Part shown: positions 26,131-36,922 of the stretch, piece after piece
How positions within the stretch are numbered: the first letter of the stretch is position 1
How the letters are laid out: each line of letters opens with the position of its first letter
Origin: Phaeosaccion multiseriatum
Lineage: Eukaryota > Ochrophyta, other classes
Length of the DNA: 64,000 bases
Reading direction: 5' to 3'
NCBI GenBank assembly: GCA_965112735.1
Contig: OZ218958.1
Span: 310,001-374,000 of the forward strand
The notes under the pieces: model-generated
The model's input: only the letters and a program-made list of their open reading frames with translations
Database searches by the model: none
Told to the model about the DNA's origin: nothing
Made by a program: the position numbers and the translations under genes

Positions 26131-29100
26131 TCACGCGAGCGATAGACGCCCCAAGCTGCCGGTCACGTCTAGATGAAGCTGAGGCAGCACCGGCAGCGCT
26201 TGGCCTTGTTGCTCTCGCTGTCGCTCTGCTCGATCGCCTCTTGGGCTTCTGGACGAGCCCCCTCCTCCTCCGCCCCCTCCGCCTACACTTTGCCCTCTTC
26301 TCGGCAGTGCCGTACCGATCCTCTCGTCCTCCTCGTCCTCCCCCTCCCCCTCCCCCCCCTCCCTATCGCTGGCAGATCGCCCGGCTCCATCACCACCACC
26401 TCCGCCTCCTCCTCCTCCTCCTCCTCCTCCTCCTCCTCCTCCTCCTCCTCCTCCTCCTCCTCCTCCTCCTCCTCCTCCTCCTCCTCCTCCTCCTCCTCCT
26501 CCTCCTCCTCCTCCTCCTCCTCCTCCTCCTCCTCCTCCTCCTCCTCCTCCTCCTCCTCCTCCTCCTCCTCCTCCTCCTCCTCCTCCTCCTCCTCCTCCTC
26601 CTCCTCCTCCTCCTCCTCCTCCTCCTCCTCCTCCTCCTCCTCCTCCTCCTCCTCCTCCTCCTCCTCCTCCTCCTCCTCCTCCTCCTCCTCCTCCTCCTCC
26701 TCCTCCTCCTCCTCCTCCTCCTCCTCCTCCTCCTCCTCCTCCTCCTCCTCCTCCTCCTCCTCCTCCTCCTCCTCCTTGGATGGCCGCGGCTTGGCGCAGA
26801 TTGTGCTGGTGCACCTGCAGCAGAAGCGATACGAAGTCATGCGCGTTCCGGAGGGGAGCCTCCGGTAACACAACACCGGCCGCGGGCTCCGAGTTGTGAC
26901 GGTTGCCAGACTGATTGCGGCCAGTAGTACCAGGAGTACTTCTACTAGCATGTCCACCACCCTCGTCGCTCTGTCGGGTCTCAGGGCTGGCCTGAGCGAC
27001 AATGGCTGCGGCAGCAGCGGCCACCACACTCGCGGCGCAGAGCTTCATGGGTTTCACATCACACGTGAGGGGAGGACTCTCCGACGGCGCCTCGGCTGCC
27101 ATCCTCTCTCCTCCTGCTCTCCTTGGTGGGCGGCGGGAGGGAGACCGCAGCTTGCCCCGCAAGAGCTGATCGAAGAGGGCGCTCTCCGCACCATGTGCAT
27201 TGCCATCGCGTGCATCCCTTTCATCATCCATGTCCACTGCGCCGTCATCGGAGTAGTCCCTCTGCTGGTTGCCCAGGAGGAGTGGCTCCTCGCCACTAGC
27301 ACAGAAATCAACAACCCCCTCGCTTTCTCCTCGCCCTTCTTCCCCCTCCCCGTCGCTCGGGAAGTCTAGTGCCCTGATTCCCCCGCCCTCTTCCTCGTCC
27401 TCGTCTTCGTCCTCCCCTCCGCCACCCTCCCCCCCTGCCCGCAGATGAGCCTTCCTTGCCTCTCTGAGGTCGTCGTGCATGGGGTGCACGAGGCTGCGGA
27501 AACCCTCCTCACCCTCGCGTCTCCCAAACCTGATTGGTACATTCATTGGGAGCGAGAAAGAGAGAGACCATCGGGGTGAGAGAGGCGGCAAAATGCCTCG
27601 AAAGACTCATTCATGTGATGTGGGTGCGTACGTAGACACACATTCAAAGCGAGCAAGCCCTTTCGTTCCCGTCCTCACTGCTTTTTTCGCATCCATCTTG
27701 CCTCACCTCAACCTGGTCCTTGGCAGCCAATCCAGCTGTGCTCCCATCGGATTCGGCTTCCTCCACGAGGAGCTGCATACACTGCCTGCACCCGTAGGCC
27801 CACTGGAGGAGCCGCTGCGCCGCAGGAGGAGCCTCCCCACTGCGTCGGCATACTCCCTCATGGACGGATAGTGCTGGTGCTGATGGGCAATGATCCTGTT
27901 GCTGTTGCTGCTGCTGCTGGGGCCGAAGCCTGCTACTCGGGCTGCTTCGAGCGACAAGATGTGCGAGGGCGCTGCTCCCGTCGTTCTTGCTGCTGCCGCG
28001 GCCGATTTGCCCTGCCTCCCCGCCTCCTTCTTGCCCCTCTCCTTGTCCCTCTTGCTTGCTGCCCCTGCGCTCGAAGCGGAAGTGTGGTGCACCTTCATGG
28101 GAGGAAAGTGAGCGGGAGAGGGAGGGGGAGGAGGAGGAAGTCTCTGTGGTGTCGACGGTCTTCTCCTCTTGCAGCTGCTGCTCACGTCGGCGCTCTGATC
28201 CACAATTGGCGACGCCGCACTCAACCTGTACGGGTTGTACACTGTCCCTGCCAGGGAGGTTGAGGGGGAGGAGAGTCGAGGCATATGGGTGGTCGATCGC
28301 TTGAGTGGAAGCGCCGAAGACGTGCGGCCCCTGCGGTCATTCTCTTGGTCCTCCTCTTCTTCGATGTCATCGTCGTCGTCGTCGCGAGTGCCACGGCGAT
28401 CGTCCTCCTCCTCCCCGTATGCTTTTCCCATCCCCCGAGCATTGCTTGTCGGCCCGCTGTGGTCCAACTCCTTATCACCGCCCCTCCTCCCTTGCCCCCC
28501 TTGTTCTCTAGAGATGCTGCCGTTGTCGTACGCCGCCGATCCTTCCCCTCCTCCTCCTCCTCCTCCTCCCCCCGATGCTGCGATGCCCTCCAAGTCTTCT
28601 TGCACGCAATCGTCTTCAAGCCCCAGCGCGAGGCGAATCGATTCGCCTTCTGCACCATCACCGGAATCTGACCCCAAGTCAGAGAAGGTTGACGTTCCTT
28701 CTTCCTGTTCCTCGTCCGTCGAAGCAGCAGTCCCGCAGGAGGAGCAAGAGGAGGAGTCTTGTACCCCACCACCGCCCACCGCGGCCGCCTCCTGCACCAC
28801 CTTGAGTGAGAAGGGCTGCACGAAGCGCATAAGCTTATGGAGCACCCCCGCCTTCACTTGCAGGGGAACAAGCAGCGAGTCCGAGGAGGCGTGCGCCAAG
28901 ACCCTTCCACCTCTCCGCCTCTCCGCCTCTGCACACCCATGACTCTTCTCCTCGTCATCGTGGTCGCTCTGGGGGTTCGTCTCTGCTCCTCCTCCATCGG
29001 ACTCCGCACCGTGCAAGGCATGCCCCAGTCGAGAGCCCTGTTCCTGCCTGTTGGGGTCGTCACGCACGCGCCCACCCAGCTCCGTCATGCTCGCATCATC

Positions 29101-30349
29101 ACGAGCGTCCTCTGCTGCGCGGAGGGGAACCGTGTGGCGCCCACTATACTCGAACACCAATCTCCACATGTCCGGAGGAGCGGAGGAAGCGTAGTCGGAC
29201 TCCGCTGCTGCACCTGTGCCCCCCTCCGAGGCCTTTACCCCCCCACCCTTCTTCTTCTTGCTCTTGTTCTTGTTCTCCACATGTGTGGTGCTGCTGCTCT
29301 GTGCGGCCCCCCGTCCGGGCGCGCTCTCGATCATCTCTCGGCAGTGCTGCACGAGCACGTCTGACGCGAGAGCGATGGCCTCTTCTTCGCCCTCGCTCTC
29401 GGGCTCGCTGTCTTCCTCTCCCCCCTCTTCTTCCTCTTCTAAGTGCTGCTGCGCTTTGCTGCGCCCTGCTTCCTTCCCAGTACGTGCTGCTCGTTGGCTA
29501 GCCCGAAGCCCCGCTGCTGGGAAGATCTGAGCGATAATGTTGATGGTGGCAGTAGCACAAGTGTCCCTGCTGCCTCGGGAGAGAAGAGCCTCCATCAGAG
29601 CCGCTTTCGCTTCGACAGCAGCATCGTGAGGGCTGCCAGCGCCCTCCTTGTCCTGTCTGAGCCGCGAGGAGGAGCCCGTAGGACTCTTCTCTGAGGAAGC
29701 CGCCTCCGCCTCCTGCCCCGTCTCCTCCTCGCCCTCCTCCTCCTCGTCCTGCTGCTGCTGCTGCTGCTGCTGCTCAGTGGCGACCGACGAGTCAGGAGGA
29801 AGAGCGCCCAAGCCTTTGCTCGAAGAGTTGCTCTCCTTGGCCAAGAAAGCGACTTGTTTGCTCAGAACCTGGCAACACGCAAGAAAGGAGGTGATCAACA
29901 TTGCCAATCAACCAGCGCAAGGAAGCATGATTGAAGCAGGAGAGTAAGAATTGGAGAAGGCTCCTCGCTTCTACTTCCCCTCTGTGTGTCCCCATTGTTC
30001 CTGCGCTGCTGGCTGCCCGACTCGTTGTCGCCGTTGCCCACCGACGCACCTCCACCCTCTTCCGGATCTCTTCCGAGAGCCTTTCGAGCTCCTCACGATC
30101 CTCGGGGCCCTCCTCCCGCTGCTCCTCGACCACCGCATCCGCGTTGCTGCTCCTGCTGCTGGCCCCTTCCTCATCTTTGAAGTGAAAGGCCGAGGTCACC
30201 TGTGGTTGTGCGAGCGAGTGAGAGAGAGAGATGTACAACAAAGGGCGCGCTTTCCGCAGCAGCAGCAGCAGCAGCAGCACTGAGTAAAATATCACACATA
30301 CCAAGGAGCACGACTGCTGGCAAAAGGGGTCGTTCTTCCGCTGGGCCAT
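26131..30349 (-). CDS. Large disordered protein with coiled-coil N-terminus and poly-Gly
   Basis: I do not recognise this gene. Exons 30349-30302, 30199-30050, 29868-27707 and 27529-26131 join in phase, about 1250 residues. The start is MAQRKNDPFCQQSCSL, then after splicing VTSAFHFKDEEG and a charged helix (EELERLSEEIRKRVE joined to VLSKQVAFLAKES), a likely short coiled coil. The remaining sequence is acid-, Ser- and Gly-rich, with poly-Gln, poly-Asp/Glu and a KNKSKKKK basic patch. The last exon contains a run of about 124 Gly codons from a GGA microsatellite and ends SLGRLSLA. The basic patches suggest a nuclear protein, but this is weak. A 26-bp pseudo-intron near 27800 was considered and rejected because the main frame splices correctly. 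Confidence 0.55.
26404..26776. repeat. (CCT)n microsatellite, about 124 units, coding poly-Gly
   Basis: The longest simple repeat in the window: about 373 bp of uninterrupted CTC units. On the minus strand it is GGA GGA and is read as glycine in the last exon of the disordered protein gene. Confidence 0.95.
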
Positions 30350-30921
30350 CTGTAAAGTCTGAGCCTTTTTTGTTGTCTCAAAGGCCGAAAACCCGGGGGG
30401 TCCCTACTTTTCATTCGATCTCTCGCGAGTCAACCCCTTTGTTTGACGAGCCTTAAGGCTTAATAGCTTCATTAGGAAGGGGGTGGGAGTGCAATGCAAG
30501 CAAAGACGCCTCAACTGGGCACAGTCACTCCCATTCAAAGAGCTACATAAAGTAAGTAAGTCCTGCGATGAGGTGCGAGAGTCTGCCTTCCTCTTTCATC
30601 CCGCCGCAAGAGTGCAAAAGGGGGACGCGCTCGTGGAGACGAGACAGATAGATAGCCCTCCCACTGCGGCGCGATGTCCACCGCGAAGGCCCTGTGTCTG
30701 TGCCCTGTGGCAATGCGCATCTCAAGCAAGAAAAGGAGTGAACAGAGCTGAGCAGAGCAGAGCTGAGCAGAGCTGCCTCCAAATCGTCTCCACGCGGCGC
30801 CCGCGTCCTTCCCCCTCCTCCGCCCTGAGCAAAGACAGCACACTTTCGTTCTAGTAAGCCGCCACAGCAAGGAAATACCACCACACTCTTTTTCTCTGGC
30901 CCCTCGACTCCGGCCCCTTCC
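30350..30921. other. Intergenic, no gene seen
   Basis: Upstream region of the disordered-protein gene and 3' flank of the ankyrin relic. It contains a palindromic CTCGCGAG (30421-30428) and a tandem GAGCAGAGCT-like tract (30748-30775). No coding frame was recognised. Confidence 0.4.
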
Positions 30922-31230
30922 TCAGTCCTGGCAGTGGCAGGGGTGTCCGTTTGCGAGCACCCACTGCTTAATCTCCTGAAAGGGCTTCTCACTAGCGCTC
31001 CATTCCCTACCGCATTTACACAGACTCTGGTGCCTGATGATCTGTGGGCACGACCCTTCGTCCCACTCAAACTGCACTTCCTCTGATCGGAGCCACTTGG
31101 GTATCGGGAAATTCCTGCCTCCCATGACTGCCGATTGACAGACCTCCGCATGCCAATAGAGAAGAGGTCACGGGCCTTCGCGTGCAGGAACTGCAGTGTC
31201 TCATGTTGTCCCACGCAATCAGCGCGCTCA
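30922..31230 (-). pseudogene. Intronless ankyrin-gene relic
   Basis: The end of this fragment (IPKWLRSEEVQFEWDEGSCP, then FQEIKQWVLANGHPCHCQD and stop) is clearly homologous to the last two exons of the ankyrin gene at 10628-14830 (VLKWFRSE plus CDWDESSCPEVL, then EEIKAWVHANGCPCDCPR). In the latter a 297-bp intron separates RSE from the next residue; here the two parts are fused with no intron. Upstream, HETLQFLHAKARDLF matches that gene's TLKFLHSKARHLC exon but is in a different frame, and no ATG or earlier repeats are found. It is best read as a truncated, frameshifted copy, possibly retroposed. Confidence 0.6.
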
Positions 31231-31654
31231 ACCCCACTGCGCCAATGATAAGCTTCGCTTCCTCGTCCGGGTCATTATCTTCCAGCAAAGCTAAGCAAAG
31301 CAAAGGTCTCGTGCGAGGTTGACTCATGGCGGGCCACGCAGTATCGCATACACGCACAAAGCCCGCCAAAGCGGGACATCGATTGGTTGCCCCCAGACGT
31401 GCAGCTTGCCTGGCAGGCTCCTGTGCTGCTGCTGTATCACCAACTGCTGATGATGAGGCGCTGAGAACGCCCTCCCAGACCCGCGCGCTTCTCGCGTAGA
31501 GCACAGGGTGGGTAGAGGATTAGGCCCCACTCGCCACTCAACCCAAAGCCATTTGGAGACGACCGACGTCAATTGCCATGTCACGTCAGCAGAGAATCAG
31601 ACGCTGCTCTACTTCCCTCTGCTGGCCTCGACCCATGCAATGCACGGCACTGCC
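31231..31654. other. Intergenic, no gene seen
   Basis: This lies between the ankyrin relic and the 3' end of the epimerase gene. One copy of the dispersed GTATCACCAACTG word is at 31434-31446. Open frames here look like chance. Confidence 0.4.
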
Positions 31655-32671
31655 TCACACAACCTGCGCTGCTCTGTCCCGTTGCCGCTGCGCCGCCGTG
31701 CCATTCCCCATGGCGGCTCCATTGCCATTGCCATTGCCATTGCCATTGCCATTGCCATTCTCAGTGTCAGCTTTGCTCAGCCCCGAGTTGACGCGCTGGA
31801 AGGCCGTCTGCGAGGAGGAGGATGCGGAAATCGAAGAAGGCGTCCCGGCCACACTGCTAACATTGGAACCACCCCCCCCACCACCTATCAGCGCTGTCCT
31901 ACTCGAACCGCCGCCGGAGCGAGCAGATGACGGGGAGCCGGTCGAGGCTCTCCGGTTCCACAAATCGCAGACCTTGCCTTGACCGAAGCACAAGAGGCGC
32001 TTGCCGCAGGTCAGGCCGAGAAGCAGGGCCACGAGCAGGCCCGCGATGGAAAGGTGCACGTACTGCTGCTGCAAGACGGACGACTCCATGGCGGCGAGCA
32101 GCGGGTGAGCAGCCACACGTAGTTCTGCAGGAGGGGAGGGAGGGAAGGAGGGAGGGAGGGAGGGAGGGAGGGAGGGAGGGAGGGAGGAGGAAGGGAGGAA
32201 GCAAGGAGGGAGGGAGGGGGGGAGGGAAGGTAGGTATGAAGAAAGAAAGGAAGAAAGCACAGCGAGGGGCAAGATGAGGAGGAGGGGGTTGGACGAGGCG
32301 GGGGCAAAGTGGGGAGCGTGTCGGCCGTTGGTTACAGAAGGATGGGGAATGAGACTGACAAGTGGAATGTTACGAGGCCAACTTGTGGCCTAGGAAGAGT
32401 GAGCAGGGGGGAGACAACTGCGAGGAGAGGAGAGAGGCCTCCGGAGGCCCACAGATGCCTAGGAGGCTTACCCGGGGGGTACATGACGGGCGTTCCTCCC
32501 CAGCCCTTGGCGTAGCGCTCGTACGGCAGATAAGTACTGGAGATGCTTTCCACTGCCGCCGCCAGCTCTCCGCCACTGACGGGAGAGTTAAGAGCGGGAG
32601 AGAAGAGAGCAGCACAAATACACAGACAGAGAGAGGGTAGAGAGAGAGAGAGGTAGAGGGCGAGAGAGAGG

Positions 32672-32707
<36 letters not shown>

Positions 32708-34737
32708 GACACAATGAGAGAGAGGCCCTGAGCATATCCTCTTCACTTCCGTTTACTGCCATCCCTCCTCGCGTCGACTACGGTCTTCCCCAGTAACTTA
32801 CCTCTTACCCTCCTCCGCCGCTCGCATCATGGGGGCGTACTCAGCGTTGTACCACTCCACAGTGCGCTGAATGCCCACCTCGAACGGGACCTGGCAGGAG
32901 CAGGAAGCGGAGGAGGTGGGTGGTGGAAGGGAGGAGGAGGAGGGGGAGGAGGAGGAGGAGGAGGAGGAGGAGGAGGAGCAGCAGCAGGAGGAGCAGCAGC
33001 AGGAGGAGGAGGAGAAGGAGAAGGAGGAGGAGAAGGAGGAGGAGGAGGAGGAGGAGGAGGAGGAGGAGGAGGAGGAGGAGGAGGAGGAGGAGGAGGAAGA
33101 GGGGGAGCAGCAGGAGGAGGAGGAGCCGGTTGAGGCGATGAACAGAATCTCCACGTTGGACCCACAGCACACACCCTCCAGCGCGACTTGACTCCTCGAC
33201 TCCCTTCCCCCCTCCAGAATTGCCTCTCCTACCCTCTAGTGATGTTACCTGCGGTTCGTATCCGAGCATGGTCCTGGCCTTGGTGATGTTGGCGCATGTT
33301 CGGGGCACGTCACCGGGCTGCATGGGAAGCTTGTCAATCGCTACATCCTTACCCACCGTCTGAGGAGCAAGGAGGGAGGGAGGGGGGGAAGGAGGAAAGG
33401 AGGGAGGGAGGCAGAGGCGTAGGGAGAGAGGGAGGGAGGGAGGGAGGGAGGGAGGGAGGGAGGGAGGGAGGGAGGGAGGGAGGGAGGGAGGGAGGGAGGG
33501 AGGGAGGAAGGGAGGAAGGGAGGAAGGGAGGAGGCAGGCAGGGAGGGAGGGAGGGAGGGAGGGAGGGAGGGAGGGAGGGAGGGAGGGAGGAAGGGAGGAG
33601 GCAGGGAAGAGAGGAGACGAGGAGGCAGGGGGGAGAGGAGGCAAGGAGGGAGGGAAGGGCATGCGAAAAATGTGAGTACACAGGAGGGGCAGTGCACTAT
33701 TGGAACGAGCAAGTCATCAAAGAAGGGGTCTAGAAATGAGTGTCCGAGACTGCCCCGGGTCACGGGGAAAGGCTCGCGAGCGAGTAGCTGCGGCGGAGAC
33801 TGTACGCAAACAGAGTAGAGCTCCTTCCTTCCTTCCTTCCTTCCTTCCATCCCGACATGCCATGTCGCTTTACTCGCTGCCTGCTATTGTGCGCAGACCC
33901 TTTCCCTTCTCCTCCTCCTCCTCCTCCTCCTCCTCCTCCTCCTTCGCCTGCTCCTGTTGCTGCTGCTGTATACCAGCGCAGCAGAAGAGTTAGACTGACC
34001 TTTTCCACGATGGAAATGAACGTACTCAGCTGCACGGGCTCACCACGGCCCAGGTTATAGATCTGCGCCCAATGAGGGAGGGGGGGCGAAGTGGCAGCAG
34101 CAGGGGTGGAGGGAGTCGGGGTCGGGGTCAGGGTCAGGGTCAGAGGGTCAGGGTCAGGGTCAGGGTCAGGGTCAGGGTCAGGGTCAGAGGGTCAGCGCCT
34201 ACAAGAGGTGCGTCGAGTCAGCAGCAGACGAAGCGAAGGAGAGGCGTGCACACACTAAAGAAGGGGAAAGGGAGAAAGGACACCGCTAGCTGCCGTAGTG
34301 GGGGCGAGCGACAGCTACAGCTGACGGTAGCACTAGGGCTAGCAATAGAGCGTTTACTCACAGCCCGAGAGGACGGAAAGGCCGAGTGACAAGTACGTGT
34401 GCATAGACTACAAACAGTTACGTATGTACGTACGTACGTACCTGATAGCCCTGCGGTTTGTTGAGGGCGGCGACGACCCCGGCAACGATGTCATCGATGA
34501 AGGTGTAGTCCCTCTGCGTCGAGCCGTCTCCATAGCGGCTGATGGGCACGTCACGACTTGCCAAGTCAATGAATTTGAAGGGGGCCTTGATGGAGGATCG
34601 ATCGGGGGGATGGGCGGGGAGGGGGAAGGGGAAGGGGAAGGGAGGGAGGCAGGTAAGTCAGTGGAGAGAGGGAGCGGCAGGCGTGGTCGCGTTACAAGTA
34701 CAGGAAACACGCATACGTACACTTACATTTTATATAT

Positions 34738-34787
<50 letters not shown>

Positions 34788-36447
34788 TATATATATATAT
34801 GTATATATGAGGGTCACACTGATACCCCCTCCTACACACACACTCCCTCTCTCTCTCGCTCTCTTATCTCTCTCACCATGTCAGGCCTCCCTCTGGGCCC
34901 GTAGACGGTGAAGAACCTCAAACCGCTGACGGGCAGGGAGTAGAGATGGTGATACGTATAGGCGATAAGCTCACAGCTCTGCGAGAGTGGGCCGATGAAG
35001 GGTTGCAGTTGGGTCAAAGATCATGGTGGTGTCGGAGTCAGGGGGGGGGGTGAGGAAAGGGGAAAGGGATATGGGCAAAAAGACGGGGGGGGCATGTAGG
35101 GGCTCCGCGCGAGGAGGACGGAAAGACATTGCGGAATGAAAGAGAGAGCACGAGTGTGTCAGTGAAAGAGAGAGCAAGAGGGTGTTAGTGGAAGAGACGG
35201 CACGAGTGTGTCAGCACCTCGTCTGAGAAGAAGCCCCACCTTACGCTCGTTCTCTCTAACAAGTGCTTCTATGCCCTGCCTGCCCCCCTACCTTCTTGGT
35301 GCCCGCGTATTGACTGATGGGTCGGTCCACGGGTTCGCTCTCGTCGAAAAAGACGCTGGGAGAGCCGCCGTAAACACTGCTCGAGCTCGCGAAGACGAAG
35401 GACGTGACCTTCTGCTCGCTCTCCCTACACGTCACGGGCAGGCATAAGGCATGCATCATGTGCGCAGGCATATGGGCAAACGCACGCACACGTAAGCAGG
35501 CAGTGCAGGGTAACAGGGATGAGGCAACTTGCGGGCACGGTGGGAAAAGGGTGTGGGAACAGAGCACTGAAGAAGAAGAGAGAGGGAGCAACAGACCGTC
35601 GCGAGGCACGCAAGCCCGGCCACCAATTCAATGGGGGGGAGTAGCGGAGAGGAGCAGCAGAGGCAGTAGTAGCACTCAAGGCCGCGGAACTTACGCGGCG
35701 AGTTGGAGCAACCTGGTGGTGCCCTCTACGTTAGAGTGCACGTAGAGAAATGGGTTCTCGATGGAGGGACGCACCCCCGCACGGGCAGCCAAGTGCACGA
35801 TCTGATGAGTGGAGCAGGAGAGGGGGAGGGTGGTAGGGGTGCGATGGAGGGGAAGTGCCAAGTTAGAGACGCGTGAGTGAAGCTACGCAGAAATGATGCA
35901 CAGTGTTCAGGTATCAACATCTCGGTCTCGCGTCATGCCTCTCTCTCTCAATCTATCACAGCAGCAACTGCCACCACGCCCCCACCCACTACCGCATCTT
36001 CTTCCCAGACGGGTTTATTTTTCTCTCTTCCCCTTCTCACCCCTCTTGCACTGCCTGATGCTCACCCTCGTCGGCTTCTCTGTGCTCCACACGGAGTTGA
36101 TGAAAGATTCGTCGCAGATGTCCCCCACGTAGATACGAAGGCGTTCAGGACCGTGCTGGGGGGTAAGGGCGAGCAGAAGAGAGGCCATGTAAACCGAGTA
36201 AGGGAGGGGAGGGAAAAGAAGCTTCCAAGGTCCCACTTCAAAGTCTTCTCTTCCCTCTCTCCCACCTACGCGGCCTCACCTTCTCCATGAGGTACAGCAG
36301 ATTGCGCCTCTTGAGGCGGACGTCGTAGTAGTCGTTCACCTCGTCCACCAGCGCCACTTCCTCCCCATCCTGCAGCAGTCGGTCGGCCACATGGCTCCCG
36401 ATAAAGCCCGCACCACCAGTGACCAGGACAGCACCCCTCCCGTTCAT
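31655..36447 (-). CDS. UDP-glucuronate 4-epimerase-like enzyme with C-terminal membrane anchor
   Basis: Eleven exons phase without conflict: 36447-36280, 36155-36066, 35801-35695, 35424-35292, 34978-34877, 34585-34442, 34062-34000, 33359-33249, 32890-32802, 32575-32472 and 32124-31655, about 526 residues. This extended short-chain dehydrogenase begins directly with the NAD site ([19 protein letters not shown]). It then has [27 protein letters not shown] with the catalytic [21 protein letters not shown] (characteristic of the UDP-glucuronate epimerase branch), [16 protein letters not shown] and IYNLGRGEP. It should interconvert UDP-glucuronate and UDP-galacturonate for cell-wall or matrix polysaccharides. 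After the catalytic domain come a membrane helix ([20 protein letters not shown]) and a Ser/Gly tail with an Asn-Gly repeat. Plant enzymes have an N-terminal anchor instead. NAD and active-site residues are intact. Confidence 0.85.
31715..31760. repeat. (CCATTG)n hexanucleotide, coding Asn-Gly
   Basis: Tandem CCATTG units on the plus strand. On the coding strand they give the Asn-Gly run near the C-terminus of the epim­erase-like protein. Confidence 0.85.
33360..33600. repeat. (GGGA)n arrays in an epimerase intron
   Basis: Long GGGA/AGGG arrays on the plus strand (CCCT on the gene's strand), lying just upstream of the acceptor at 33360. A second shorter array at 32141-32190 lies just upstream of the acceptor at 32125. 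Confidence 0.9.
34110..34196. repeat. (GGTCAG)n hexanucleotide array
   Basis: About thirteen GGGTCA/GGTCAG units with two interruptions, in the intron between the epimerase exons 34585-34442 and 34062-34000. Confidence 0.9.
34733..34806. repeat. (TA)n microsatellite
   Basis: Almost pure TA tract in the epimerase intron between exons 34978-34877 and 34585-34442. Confidence 0.9.
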
Positions 36448-36922
36448 GATGCGGCTCCTCCTGCTGAGCTGAGAGAGAAGTCCAGACTGCAGGGGGAGGC
36501 TGGCACAAGGTAATTAGTGAATTTTATCCGATTTGAGAGTCTGGGCGATCACTGTATCAGATGGGGACAGGTCTGGGGGATGGCACCAGACGGCAAAGGA
36601 ATCCTGTTGCGGGAGGGAGGAGGCATATCGAGGAGGAGTTGGATTTGGGAACGTTCAAAAACCTTGTGGTTAGTTCTGCTCAGATAGGGCTGAATAGGGG
36701 TGAGAGGATTGCTTCTACCTGATGTGCTCAGACTCCGCTAAGAGAAAACAGTCGCATCATCGGGCAGGAACATGGGGGCTTACTTCAGAGGAAAACTACA
36801 AACTACAAGGGCTTCAGTAGAGGCCTCTCCAGCTGCACGGCCATCCAAGAGAGCATCCGTAGAGCAGCAGCAGCAGCGGTACTAGCTATAGATCACGCAG
36901 CAGCAACGGCAACAGCACCACA
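36448..36922. promoter_or_regulatory. Divergent upstream region
   Basis: This 475-bp stretch lies between the epimerase start (36447, -) and the protease start (36923, +). It must hold both promoters. No core-promoter motif was recognised. Confidence 0.4.

Noticed and set aside
26241-27029. Long poly-Leu, poly-Ser and poly-Glu open frames around 26.4-26.8 kb
   Set aside because: They are other-frame translations of the (CCT)n microsatellite. Only the poly-Gly frame connects to spliced exons.
27790-27820. A 26-bp mini-intron (GTGGGG to GCGCAG) in the disordered-protein gene
   Set aside because: The unspliced frame joins the next exon in correct phase, while the spliced frame meets a stop, so the resemblance is chance.
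34110-34196. GGGTCA array as an internal telomere-like repeat
   Set aside because: The unit is not a known telomere repeat and lies inside a normal intron.
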